From contig NZ_CP014634.1 in assembly GCF_001586215.1 (NCBI RefSeq), positions 1,550,001 through 1,614,000 of the forward strand: a stretch of DNA of 64,000 nucleotides. Direction: 5' to 3'. The notes beneath the pieces were generated by a model. The model did not search any database. It was not told where the DNA came from and saw only the letters and a list, made by a program, of their open reading frames with translations. Below, piece after piece: positions 26,718 to 35,057 of this stretch. Position 1 is the stretch's first letter, and each line of letters starts with the position of its first letter. Source of the stretch: Corynebacterium simulans (GTDB taxonomy: Bacteria > Actinomycetota > Actinomycetes > Mycobacteriales > Mycobacteriaceae). The translations under genes and the position numbers were made by a program.

Positions 26718-26779
26718 TTGTAACTCACGTACAGGCCTTGTATTGTACCTCACATGATTTACCTGAACGAACGGTAGGT
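26718..26779 (+). promoter_or_regulatory. paaK promoter with PaaR-type operator
   Basis: -35 TTGTAA (26718-26723), 17 bp, -10 TATTGT (26741-26746). A PaaR-like site lies just downstream at 26762-26779; its reverse complement ACCTACCGTTCGTTCAGG agrees at 13 of 18 positions with the paaZ site. The transcript would have a leader of about 150 bases. A small TTTCCC-AAC-GGGAAA hairpin lies upstream at 26670-26684. Confidence 0.65.
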
Positions 26780-26902
26780 CATGAATTCGCCGAGGTTAAT
26801 ATTCCTCGGCTTAACCCAAGCAAGACAGTTAAATATCTCGAGCAGCGCTTTCGAGGGAATGCGGGTGTGGACCTCAATTCTCCCGAGTCGAAAGGCAACA
26901 AC

Positions 26903-28213
26903 GTGACCGCAACGTTTGACATCTTTTCTGATCACCACGGCCCGCAGATGGGCATTGAGTATGCTTCCCGCGACGAAATCATCGCGTTACAGACGCAGCG
27001 CGCAAAGAACGAGCTGCGCCACGCGTACTACAACGTCCCTCACTACCGTCGTGCGTTTGATGAATTGGGCGTCCACCCCGATGACTTCAAGGAGCTGGCA
27101 GACTTTGCCAAGTTCCCGTTCACTGACAAAGAAACGCTGCGCTCCGAGTATCCGTTCGGAATGTTTGCTGTAAACCAGAGCCAGATCTCCCGTATCCACG
27201 CGTCCTCCGGCACTACCGGCCGCCCAACCGTGGTGGGGTATACCCAAAATGACGTGAAGATCTGGGCTGAACTCGTGGCTCGTTCCCTGCGTGCCGGTGG
27301 CCTGCGCCCAAGCGATAAGGTGCAGATCACCTTCGGCTACGGCCTATTCACCGGTGGTCTTGGCGCTCACTACGGCGTCGAGGAGCTGGGCGCGACCGCA
27401 ATCCCAACCTCTGGTGGTCAAACCGAGCGCCAGATTCAGATCATGCAGGACTTCCAGCCGGATGCCATCCTTGGCACCCCGTCCTACATGCTTAACCTTT
27501 TGGATCGTATGCGTAAAGACGGCATCGACCCGCGTGAAACCTCGCTTCGAGCTGGCGTCTTCGGCGCCGAGCCGTGGACTGAGGGCATGCGTCGCGAGCT
27601 CGAAGAAGGCTTTGGCATCACGGCCACCGATATTTATGGCCTCTCTGAGGTCATGGGTCCTGGTGTTGCGCAAGAATGCGTGGAAACCAAGGACGGTCTG
27701 ACCGTCTGGGAGGATCACTTCTACCCAGAGATCATTGACCCAGAAACCCTGCAGCCGGTGCCTGATGGAGAATACGGCGAGCTCGTGATTTCTTCCTTGA
27801 CCAAGGAAGCATTCCCGATCATCCGTTACCGTACGCACGACATCACTCGCCTGCTGCCGGGAACAGCGCGTTCCATGCGCCGCATCGACCGAATTTCGGC
27901 TCGAAACGACGACATGATCATTCTGCGCGGCGTGAACTGTTTCCCATCCCAGTTTGAGGAAATCATCACTGAGGATTCCAACCTGCGCCCGCGCTACCAA
28001 TGCATCCTGTCGAAGAAGGGGCGCATGGATCACCTGACGCTGGTTGTTGAACATGCGACAGACGTTGCCCAGTCTGATATCGAAGCATCGGGTGATTGGC
28101 TCAAGAAGCAGATCAAGAACCGCATCGGTATCTCCGTCGGCGTCGATGTGGTTGACCACGTTGACTGCGGTGAGGGCAAGGCAAAGCGCATCGTCGATAA
28201 CCGCGATAAGTAA
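26903..28213 (+). CDS. paaK: Phenylacetate-CoA ligase
   Basis: Activates phenylacetate to phenylacetyl-CoA with ATP. I start at GTG 26903 (436 residues, normal for PaaK), because AAAGG lies seven bases before it and the family N-terminus begins there; the open frame from 26738 covers only leader. Motifs: AMP-binding SRIHASSGTTGRPTVVGYT, FGYGLFTGGLGAHYG, IYGLSEVMGPGVAQEC, and the C-terminal catalytic lysine region GEGKAKRIVDNR. Confidence 0.95.
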   Translation: MTATFDIFSDHHGPQMGIEYASRDEIIALQTQRAKNELRHAYYNVPHYRRAFDELGVHPDDFKELADFAKFPFTDKETLRSEYPFGMFAVNQSQISRIHASSGTTGRPTVVGYTQNDVKIWAELVARSLRAGGLRPSDKVQITFGYGLFTGGLGAHYGVEELGATAIPTSGGQTERQIQIMQDFQPDAILGTPSYMLNLLDRMRKDGIDPRETSLRAGVFGAEPWTEGMRRELEEGFGITATDIYGLSEVMGPGVAQECVETKDGLTVWEDHFYPEIIDPETLQPVPDGEYGELVISSLTKEAFPIIRYRTHDITRLLPGTARSMRRIDRISARNDDMIILRGVNCFPSQFEEIITEDSNLRPRYQCILSKKGRMDHLTLVVEHATDVAQSDIEASGDWLKKQIKNRIGISVGVDVVDHVDCGEGKAKRIVDNRDK

Positions 28214-28258
28214 TCGACCTTATCCATCTGCTTTTGCACCCATAGAGAGAGTCACCCT

Positions 28259-29584
28259 ATGTCTGCACCTGTAATTGAACGTAGCCAACCGGCAACTGGA
28301 ATCACTCGGGAGCACAAGCGCGTGCTCGCCGGCTCCATGGTCGGAACCACCATCGAATGGTTCGACTTCTTTATCTATGCCCAAGCTGCGGGTCTTATTT
28401 TCGCCACGCAGTACTTTGACCCAGTCTCGAATGAAAACGCCTCGCTCGCGCAGATCATTTCCTGGGCTTCATTGGGTATCTCATTCCTGTTCCGCCCGTT
28501 GGGTGCTATCATCGCAGGTCACTTGGGTGACCGGCTGGGCCGCAAGCCAGTTCTTGTCATCACTCTGATTGGCATGGGGCTAGCCACCATGCTCATGGGT
28601 GTCTTGCCCAACTATTCTGCAATCGGCATGGCCGCCCCAATCCTGTTGGTGGCGCTGCGCGTGCTGCAGGGGCTTTCTGCTGGCGGCGAGTGGGGCGGTG
28701 CGGCAATGCTCGCCGTGGAACACGCGCCACGCGGCCGCCGCGGCCTCTTCGGCGCCTTCCCACAGGTGGGAGTTCCGCTCGGAATGTTCCTGGCCACCAT
28801 CTTCATGCTTTTGCTTTCCGCGGTCTTGACGCAGGAGCAGTTCTTGGCATGGGGCTGGCGTATCCCCTTCCTGTCCTCTGTTGTCCTGATTCTTCTGGGC
28901 TACTTTATCCGCCGCGCGGTGGAAGAGTCTCCAGCATTCGCTGAGCTGCAGGATCTTCAGAAGAAGGAATCTGCCCCCTTGGCGGTCCTGTTCAAGAGCC
29001 ACACCGGCACCGTCATTAAGTGCGCGCTCATCTTCGCCGCTAACAACGCTGTAGGCTACTTTGTCATCGCCTACTTCACCTCTTATGGCACCAAGGTGGT
29101 GGGTTACTCGCGTACCGACGCCCTGCTAATCGCGCTCATTGCATCCATCGGCTGGTTCGCTGGCACCCTCTACTTCGGCCACCTGTCGGACAAGGTGGGC
29201 CGCAAGCGCACCTTCATCGTGGGCTACATTGCGTTGGCTGCGTGGTCCATTCCGTCCTGGATGGCTGTTGACTCCGGCAATCTTGCCCTCTTCGGTGGTG
29301 CGGTTCTCATCCTGGCGACCATGCTGGGTGCCACCTATGGTCCCCAGTCCGCGCTCTACGCGGAGATGTTCCCAGTGAAGGTGCGCCTCTCGGGTGTTTC
29401 AATCGGCTACGCGTTTGGCTCCATCATCGGTGGTGCTTTCGCCCCGATGATCGCGGAGATGCTCTTCACTGAGTTCAAGACCTCCATGGCTATCGCTACC
29501 TACGCGATTGTCATCTCCGCCATCTCCCTCATCGGCGTTCTCATGGTGCCAAAGGGCATTCAGGACCGCGACCTGCACGTTTAG
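28259..29584 (+). CDS. MFS transporter, metabolite:H+ symporter type
   Basis: A 441-residue twelve-helix major facilitator of the MHS family. Typical: MVGTTIEWFDFFIYAQAAGL in helix 1, HLGDRLGRKPVLV between helices 2 and 3, LSAGGEWGGAAMLAVEHAP and LSDKVGRKRTFI. It lies 45 bp after paaK on the same strand, so it is probably co-transcribed and imports phenylacetate or a related acid. The substrate is inferred from context only. Confidence 0.85.
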   Translation: MSAPVIERSQPATGITREHKRVLAGSMVGTTIEWFDFFIYAQAAGLIFATQYFDPVSNENASLAQIISWASLGISFLFRPLGAIIAGHLGDRLGRKPVLVITLIGMGLATMLMGVLPNYSAIGMAAPILLVALRVLQGLSAGGEWGGAAMLAVEHAPRGRRGLFGAFPQVGVPLGMFLATIFMLLLSAVLTQEQFLAWGWRIPFLSSVVLILLGYFIRRAVEESPAFAELQDLQKKESAPLAVLFKSHTGTVIKCALIFAANNAVGYFVIAYFTSYGTKVVGYSRTDALLIALIASIGWFAGTLYFGHLSDKVGRKRTFIVGYIALAAWSIPSWMAVDSGNLALFGGAVLILATMLGATYGPQSALYAEMFPVKVRLSGVSIGYAFGSIIGGAFAPMIAEMLFTEFKTSMAIATYAIVISAISLIGVLMVPKGIQDRDLHV

Positions 29585-29603
29585 AAGTATCTGACTTCTA
29601 AAC
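29579..29603. terminator. Hairpin overlapping two convergent stop codons
   Basis: GTTTAGAAGT (29579-29588) and ACTTCTAAAC (29594-29603) form a perfect 10-bp stem with a 5-base loop. It contains the stop codon of the MFS gene and touches that of the convergent serine hydrolase. It could end transcription in both directions, though the stem is AT-rich. Confidence 0.5.
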
Positions 29604-30474
29604 TAGGCGCATAAGTGCGAAGAGCCTGCCTGGGCGGCCAAGGCGCAGAACTGTAGCTGGGCGTTGGTCACTGAATCTTCGGCACCGCGGATTGCCTGGC
29701 GGGCTGGGTCGTGGAACTGCACCGGCACGAAGTTGAGGATTTGCTGCTCCAGCGGGGAAGGCTGGCGGCCCGAATTGCGGATGCCGTCAGCGGTGATGCG
29801 AACAGCACCCAAGATGTCGCCGGTGAGCTGGGAGGCCGCGCCATAAGTATTCGCGGCGATGGTAAAGCCATTGCCAAAGGAGGCGGTGGCATGGACGTTG
29901 CGGTTATCGTCCCAGCCGAACTTCGTGCCCACAACACCCGGCACGCGTGAGGTGCCAAAGTCTTGCTTATAGCCGTCAGCGGCAACGGGGAAGCGGTGCG
30001 CATGCCATTGATAATTGGCGTGGCTAGTGGGTCGCCCACAATCGCGGAGGTAAAGCGCGCAAGGTCCTCAGTAGAGGTAGTGGTGTTGCCCCAGAATCCT
30101 GGGTAGTGGGTCTCATGCAGGCCAAACTGGCCGATGATCTCAGGGATTGCCTGCGGGTAGCGGCGGTCCAAGTCTGTGGCCGTGCCGTCCTCGCTGAAAC
30201 GAATCATGTTCTCCACGCGGGCTTTATCCGCCGGAGCGCCGTGCTGCAGCACCCAATAGCCCAAGTAGAGCTTGACCAAGGAAAGCGCCGGGCGAGATTC
30301 GTGGGAATTAGCAGTAGAGACTACTGCGCCATTGCTGTAGCGCAGCGTGACCTGAGTACGCCCGGGCACAGCGTTAGGGTCGATGGTGATGCCAGCCTGG
30401 GCAACGGGCGTGACGAGGCCGGCGGCGAGGGTGCCAACCAGCGCGGCAGCAGAGATAGAGAGACGGGAACGCAT
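29603..30474 (-). pseudogene. Secreted class A beta-lactamase-like serine hydrolase, frameshifted
   Basis: The 5' part (from ATG 30474) encodes a signal peptide (RSRLSISAAALVGTLAAGLV, cleavage after AQA) and a penicillin-recognising fold with SLVK as the S-x-x-K nucleophile motif and a SEDGTATDLD region. After ...NGMRTASP the frame is lost; the continuation VAADGYKQDFGTSR VPGVVGTKFGW, with the KTG-like box, is in the next frame and runs to 29603. The shift falls in a run of four Cs (29987-29990, minus strand); one extra C would restore a 290-residue protein. It may be a true mutation, a phase-variable tract or a sequencing error. A TACTAT box six bases before the start suggests a leaderless mRNA. 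Confidence 0.8.
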
Positions 30475-30485
30475 AGGAAAATAGT

Positions 30486-30522
30486 AACAGCGCTGGGAAA
30501 ACTAATCGTCCCCAGCGCTGTT
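30486..30522 (-). terminator. Terminator after the YhdH-type oxidoreductase gene
   Basis: AACAGCGCTGGG (30486-30497) pairs perfectly with CCCAGCGCTGTT (30511-30522); the stem is followed on the minus strand by ACTATTTTCC. It lies 12 bp past the stop of the 30534-31502 gene and just before the start of the serine hydrolase. Confidence 0.75.
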
Positions 30523-30533
30523 AAATAGTTTGT

Positions 30534-31502
30534 CTAGATTTCTACGATGGTGCGGCCATGGCGGGTGCCGGCGAGTAGCTCCTTGGCGGCGTCTGCGACA
30601 TCGTCGAGCGCAACGGTGCTGGAAATAGAGTGCAGCATCTCAAGATCGAGGTGCTCGTCCAGCAGCTTCCAGGCATCCTCGCGGACCTTGAGCGGTGCGT
30701 CAACGGAGTTGCCGCCTGCCAGGACGATGCCGCGCAGGATGAATGGCAGTACCGAAGCCGGGAGGTCAGGACCAGCGGCCATGCCGGTTGCTGCTACGAC
30801 GCCGCCCCACTTGATCTGCGCCAAGACGTTGGCCAGGACGGTGGAGCCAGCGGTGTCTACCGCGCCGTCGTAAAGCGCCTTCTGCAGCGGACGGCCGGTC
30901 TCCGAGAGCTCGGAACGATCAATGATGTGGTCTGCGCCCAGGGCCTGCAAGTACTCGCTTTCGCTATCAACGCGGCCGGTAACGGCGGTGACCTCGAAGC
31001 CCAGGGACTTGAGCAATTGGACGGCGATGGAGCCCACGCCGCCCGTGGCGCCAGTGACCAGCACATGGCCCTCGCGCGTGCCGTGGGTGAGCAGCTGGTT
31101 GACGCAGATGGCGGCGGTGTAGCCCGCGGTGCCGATTGCGGCGGCGTCGGCAGCAGTGAAGCGCTCCGGAACCACGAGGGTGGCATTGGCATTCGCACGC
31201 TGCTTAGTGGTGTAGCCGCCGTGGCGGAATTCTCCCAGGCCGTCGCCGAAAGCGGCCACCAGGGCGCCCTCAGGTAGACGTTCATCGTTTGACTCCGCAA
31301 CGGTGCCCACGACGTCGATGCCCGGCACCAGCGGGTTGATGCGCATGACGCCCTTGTTACCGTCGAGTGCCATTGCATCCTTGTAGTTCAACGAAGAATG
31401 GGAAACGTTAACCAGTACGTCGCCCTCGGCCAGAATCGGCTCATCCTCGAAAGCGTGAGAGATGGAACCGTCTTCGTTTCGCGTGACTTTGAGTGTGCTC
31501 AT
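30534..31502 (-). CDS. YhdH/YhfP-family quinone (acryloyl-CoA type) oxidoreductase
   Basis: A 322-residue zinc-free medium-chain dehydrogenase/reductase. N-terminal GroES-like domain with SHSSLNYKDAMALDGNKG, then Rossmann domain VLVTGATGGVGSIAVQLLKSLG. Members reduce quinones or acryloyl-CoA with NADPH. I use ATG 31502, because homologues start MSTLKV-like and a TACCAT -10 box sits seven bases upstream; the longer frame from 31655 has no support. Confidence 0.85.
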   Translation of the reverse strand: MSTLKVTRNEDGSISHAFEDEPILAEGDVLVNVSHSSLNYKDAMALDGNKGVMRINPLVPGIDVVGTVAESNDERLPEGALVAAFGDGLGEFRHGGYTTKQRANANATLVVPERFTAADAAAIGTAGYTAAICVNQLLTHGTREGHVLVTGATGGVGSIAVQLLKSLGFEVTAVTGRVDSESEYLQALGADHIIDRSELSETGRPLQKALYDGAVDTAGSTVLANVLAQIKWGGVVAATGMAAGPDLPASVLPFILRGIVLAGGNSVDAPLKVREDAWKLLDEHLDLEMLHSISSTVALDDVADAAKELLAGTRHGRTIVEI

Positions 31503-31509
31503 GCCCACG

Positions 31510-31515
31510 ATGGTA
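31510..31515 (-). promoter_or_regulatory. -10 box of the YhdH-type gene (leaderless)
   Basis: TACCAT on the minus strand, seven bases before ATG 31502, with no ribosome site. Confidence 0.45.
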
Positions 31516-31589
31516 CGCCCATTATGAATCAGTGTTTTGCCAGCGAAGTACACGGCAAAAGTACAGCTTTTGTTGTTAGATTCTCGGAC

Positions 31590-32177
31590 ATGCTCGTTAC
31601 CGAACAAACCACTCATTCGCGCAGCCGTATTCCGGCGGCCCCGCGCCGCCACCAAACGCTGCGCCGTGACTCACTTCTAGTCACGGCGCTCGTGCTGCTC
31701 GTTGTTGGTGTGGCGACGTTGGGTAAATCCTTCATTGAGATCCCCGGCGTGGTCAATGCCTCCGCGCATGCGGTGCGAAGCTTAGATCTGCAAATGTTCA
31801 ACGGTTTTGATCATCCGACTATCTGGTACGGGCCTTGGACCAACACCATCGGCAATTTCTTGTTGTTTATGCCACTCGGCGCAAGCCTTATCGTGATGGG
31901 CCAGAATCTGCGCCGCGTGCGCTTTGGCCTCGGCGGAACCATCCTGGCCGGCTTGGCGCTGAGCTTGAGCATCGAAACCCTCCAGTACCTCTTCGCCCTC
32001 GGCTTCAGCGACGTTGATGACCTTGTGTTCAACACTTTGGGCACCGCCGTGGCGGCCTTCTTCATGTCACGCGTCAGCAAGGAAAAACAGTCCAAGGTGT
32101 TGCACCGGATTGGGTTTATGGCTGCCACCGCGCTGACCGTTTTGGGCTGTGCGATTGCCACGGGGATCATCGCTTAA
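31590..32177 (+). CDS. VanZ-family membrane protein
   Basis: A 195-residue membrane protein with about four to five helices and the VanZ signature: NTIGNFLLFMPLGASLIVMG, SIETLQYLFALGFSDVDDLV and FNTLGT. Family function is poorly defined; VanZ itself gives low-level teicoplanin resistance. The start ATG 31590 has a TTAGAT box eight bases upstream, suggesting a leaderless mRNA; the open frame from 31398 overlaps the neighbouring gene and is not credible. A second VanZ protein is at 54461. Confidence 0.82.
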   Translation: MLVTEQTTHSRSRIPAAPRRHQTLRRDSLLVTALVLLVVGVATLGKSFIEIPGVVNASAHAVRSLDLQMFNGFDHPTIWYGPWTNTIGNFLLFMPLGASLIVMGQNLRRVRFGLGGTILAGLALSLSIETLQYLFALGFSDVDDLVFNTLGTAVAAFFMSRVSKEKQSKVLHRIGFMAATALTVLGCAIATGIIA

Positions 32178-32184
32178 GCAGCGC

Positions 32185-33183
32185 TCAATCAATCCGGCCT
32201 TTAATAAAAGAAGCAACGTCTGCCGCCGCCTGCTTGGCAAAGGGGCTAACACCCGTGATGGTGGCTGAGCCCGGGCCAGTCCACGTGCCATATCCCACGA
32301 GGAAGAGCCCCGGCACGGTGGGCTGGCGGTCTACCAGGAGGCGAGAAATGGGGCGAAGTGCGGGCCGGAAGCCGGTGGCCCAAATCAGGTGATCCGCGTC
32401 GATGTCGTCGAGGGAATCCGGCATCGGGGTGGCGCGCAGGAGCCCTTCATCACGCGCCTTGAGCACCGGCGGGACCATGACGATATCGCCCAGGTTCGTA
32501 TCCGCGCCGGGGTCAGGCTCGCCGCGATTGATGGCGTTGAGACGCTCGCGGTTGCGCCGGAAGAGCACACGTCCGTCGACGTCGTCAGGCATCCAGCGCG
32601 GCTCGCCCCTCGTTAGCCAGGTCGTGGAAATGCCTTCAAGCAGCAGATCTGCCGCGATCTGTGCGCCGGAATTGGCCGCGCCCACCACTGCCACGCGGGA
32701 GCCGCTGAACTCCGCGACGCCGGGATAAATGGCCGAATGCCATTGTGTCCCCGCGAACTTACCGGGGTAGTACGGGATGAAGGGCGCGCGCCAGGTACCC
32801 GTGGCCGCCACCACGGTGCGGGCCATCAAGCGTTCCGTGCTCGAGTAGACGTGAAAGAACTCGCCATCGTGCTCCACGGACTCAACCATGAAGGGGCGTC
32901 GCACCGGCAGCTCATAGCGCTCCTCGTAGCGAGTTAGATAATCCACCACGTGGCTCGCTGGCGGGAAACCTTCATAAAAAGGCATGGGCCAGCCCGGTAG
33001 GTTGGAGGCGCTCGTGGTGCTAAACAATGTCAGCGAGGGCCAGGTGTGCAGCCACGCACCACCGGGACGCGATTCCGCATCCAAGATGGCGAAGTTCAAG
33101 CCTTTTCTGCGCAGGTAGTAGGCCGTGGCCAGCCCTGCTTGGCCGCCGCCTAAAACGAGGCAATCATAAACCTGCGCGGACAC
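32185..33183 (-). CDS. Flavin-dependent monooxygenase / NAD(P)-binding oxidoreductase
   Basis: A 332-residue two-dinucleotide-fold flavoprotein: FAD motif CLVLGGGQAGLATAYYLRR, FMO-like region WPSLTLFSTTSASNLPGW, and NADPH motif VAVVGAANSGAQIAADLL, ending with an ATG-type GFRPALRP motif. It resembles YdfM/CzcO-like FMO proteins. GTG start at 33183 abuts the stop of chrA, so it is probably translated from the chrSA transcript. Substrate unknown. Confidence 0.83.
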   Translation of the reverse strand: MSAQVYDCLVLGGGQAGLATAYYLRRKGLNFAILDAESRPGGAWLHTWPSLTLFSTTSASNLPGWPMPFYEGFPPASHVVDYLTRYEERYELPVRRPFMVESVEHDGEFFHVYSSTERLMARTVVAATGTWRAPFIPYYPGKFAGTQWHSAIYPGVAEFSGSRVAVVGAANSGAQIAADLLLEGISTTWLTRGEPRWMPDDVDGRVLFRRNRERLNAINRGEPDPGADTNLGDIVMVPPVLKARDEGLLRATPMPDSLDDIDADHLIWATGFRPALRPISRLLVDRQPTVPGLFLVGYGTWTGPGSATITGVSPFAKQAAADVASFIKGRID

Positions 33184-33801
33184 TTAAATGAGCTTCCTTT
33201 CCCGGGCCACGGTGACAGCCGCTGTGCGGGTATCCACGCCCAGCTTCTGATAGATGTGAATCAAGTGCGTCTTCACTGTAGCTTCCGAGATGAACAGGCG
33301 CTGGGCAAGCTCCTTATTCGATTTGCCCGTGGCCAGGGCTTCTAGGATCTCCAGCTCGCGGCCGGAAAGTGCCACCTCGGGGCGGGTGATGCGCTCGACC
33401 AAAAGCGCTGCCACCTCGGGTGCCAGGGTGCGTTTGCCGGCGGCCGTGGCCAGGACGGCGTCGTGAAGCGCCTGCTCCGGCGCATCCTTTAGGAGATAGC
33501 CCAGGGCGCCTGCCTCCACGGCGGAAACAATGTCGGATTGGGTGTCATAGGTGGTGAGGATGAGCACCGGCGGGCCGCCAGCCTGGGCGAGCTGGGAAGT
33601 TGCCGCAATGCCATCGGTGCCGGGCATCTGGATATCGCAAATGACCACGTCAACATGCGGAGCATCGGGAGCCTCCAGCTTGGCGACGTCCGCCCCATCC
33701 GCGCCTTCTAGCACCACATCGATGTCAGGGAAAGCGTTCAAAATGGCTCGCAGGCCTGCGCGCACCACGGGATGATCATCGATGAGCATGACGTTAAGCA
33801 T
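33184..33801 (-). CDS. chrA: Haem-responsive response regulator ChrA (NarL/LuxR type)
   Basis: A 205-residue response regulator: receiver domain with acidic pocket MLIDDHPVVRAG, phosphoacceptor Asp in VVICDIQMPGTDG and Lys in GYLLKDAPEQAL; C-terminal LuxR helix-turn-helix LATGKSNKELAQRLFISEAT. ATG 33801 overlaps the kinase stop by 8 bp. The pairing with a kinase and a divergent HrtBA-type exporter matches the corynebacterial ChrSA haem-sensing system; another two-component pair cannot be excluded from sequence alone. Confidence 0.8.
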   Translation of the reverse strand: MLNVMLIDDHPVVRAGLRAILNAFPDIDVVLEGADGADVAKLEAPDAPHVDVVICDIQMPGTDGIAATSQLAQAGGPPVLILTTYDTQSDIVSAVEAGALGYLLKDAPEQALHDAVLATAAGKRTLAPEVAALLVERITRPEVALSGRELEILEALATGKSNKELAQRLFISEATVKTHLIHIYQKLGVDTRTAAVTVARERKLI

Positions 33802-34957
33802 CCTGGTCCTCCACTTTTTGCGGCATACGGATAGCAAGGGCGGTTCCCTCGCCTGGGGAAGATTCCACCGTGAGCGTACCGCCGTGGCTTTCCACGCGCT
33901 GGCGCAGGCCCCGCAGCCCGAAGCCACCCTGCGAAGGTGAAGTAGGATCCATGCCTTCTCCGTCGTCGACGATGTCGAGCGTGGTCTCGCCTTCAAAACA
34001 GCCTAAAGTCACCACCGCGCGCCGGGCGCCAGAATGCTTGAGCATGTTGTTGAGCCCCTCTTGCGCAGCACGCAACAGGTCCTGGCGGTGGGCCTCGGGA
34101 ACGGTGCTTTCGCCGGAAACAACTAGCTCGATGTCGGTGTCCTTCCCCAGCGCAGCGGCTTGCGCGGTAGCTGAATCCACCACCTGCTGGAGGGCCTCCT
34201 CCAAGGATGCGGCGGGAGATGCTAGCTCGCTGACGAAGCGGCGTGCCTCGCTTAAGTTCTCGCTAGCCACTTTTTCAATCAGCGCCAGTGTCTCTGGGGA
34301 AGGATCTTTTTGAGCCGCGCGCGAGAGCAGAACGATGGAGGAAAGGCCCTGGGCCACGGTGTCGTGGATTTCCCGGGAGAGCCGTTCGCGCTCTTCCAGG
34401 CGGCCTGCTTGGTGCTCGCTCGCGGCAAGTTCGGCCTGGGTGGCGCGCAGCTGCCGGGCAACCTCTGCATGGTGCGCCGCCTCAGCCTGCACCATGCGCC
34501 CGGCATGGAAGGTGCCGATGGCAAAGGCCGTGCCGATGAAGGGGCCGATGGCCGCCGCGATGGTCCATTCCGCCGGATGCTGCCAGGCGGGCAGGAAGGC
34601 GGCCAGCGCCCATAACAATCCGCTGCAGGCGATGCCCGGCCAGCGGGGAAGCGAGCTTAGAAAAGCAAAGACCAGCGGGAATTCCAGCCACATGAAGTCC
34701 TGGGCATGCACCATGAGCCCGCACCACAGCACGCACAAGCCCACCAGCCACAGGGCGCGGGGGAGTGCGCGCCGCAGTGCGTAGACCACGGCCAATGCGA
34801 CTGCCAGACCAAGGGCGCGGGCATCGAGGCGCCCGTCGAGCCCGGCGCGCAGCAGGCCGAATAGCAACAAAAACGCGAACATCACGTGTAGCCCGGCGCG
34901 CCAGGGGCTAAGGCGCTTATGGAAGGTCTGCAGGGAGCGCTGTTTCACGTCATTCAC
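33794..34957 (-). CDS. chrS: Sensor histidine kinase ChrS
   Basis: A 387-residue membrane kinase: about six N-terminal helices (residues 18-160) with a very short external portion, dimerisation/phosphoacceptor box RLSREIHDTVAQGLSSIVLL (HisKA_3) and ATPase motifs EGLNNMLKHSGA, DIVDDGEGMD and GFGLRGLRQRVESHGG. In corynebacteria ChrS detects haem at the membrane and activates hrtBA through ChrA. GTG start at 34957; TAGGGT eight bases upstream suggests a leaderless message. Confidence 0.8.
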   Translation of the reverse strand: MNDVKQRSLQTFHKRLSPWRAGLHVMFAFLLLFGLLRAGLDGRLDARALGLAVALAVVYALRRALPRALWLVGLCVLWCGLMVHAQDFMWLEFPLVFAFLSSLPRWPGIACSGLLWALAAFLPAWQHPAEWTIAAAIGPFIGTAFAIGTFHAGRMVQAEAAHHAEVARQLRATQAELAASEHQAGRLEERERLSREIHDTVAQGLSSIVLLSRAAQKDPSPETLALIEKVASENLSEARRFVSELASPAASLEEALQQVVDSATAQAAALGKDTDIELVVSGESTVPEAHRQDLLRAAQEGLNNMLKHSGARRAVVTLGCFEGETTLDIVDDGEGMDPTSPSQGGFGLRGLRQRVESHGGTLTVESSPGEGTALAIRMPQKVEDQDA

Positions 34958-35005
34958 AGCCTTTTACCCTAACCCGCAGGTGGGACACGGGGAATCAACC
35001 AGTTG

Positions 35006-35023
35006 GTTGACTCGAAGTTCAAC
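35006..35023. promoter_or_regulatory. Inverted repeat between chrS and hrtB, candidate ChrA site
   Basis: GTTGA (35006-35010) and TCAAC (35019-35023) form an inverted repeat with an 8-base centre, in the 100-bp divergent chrS/hrtB region. Position and dyad shape suit a NarL-type response regulator. TACTAA at 35036-35041 is a possible hrtB -10 box. Confidence 0.45.
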
Positions 35024-35057
35024 TAGCGGCCCGATTACTAATCTGCGAGTGGGGGCG

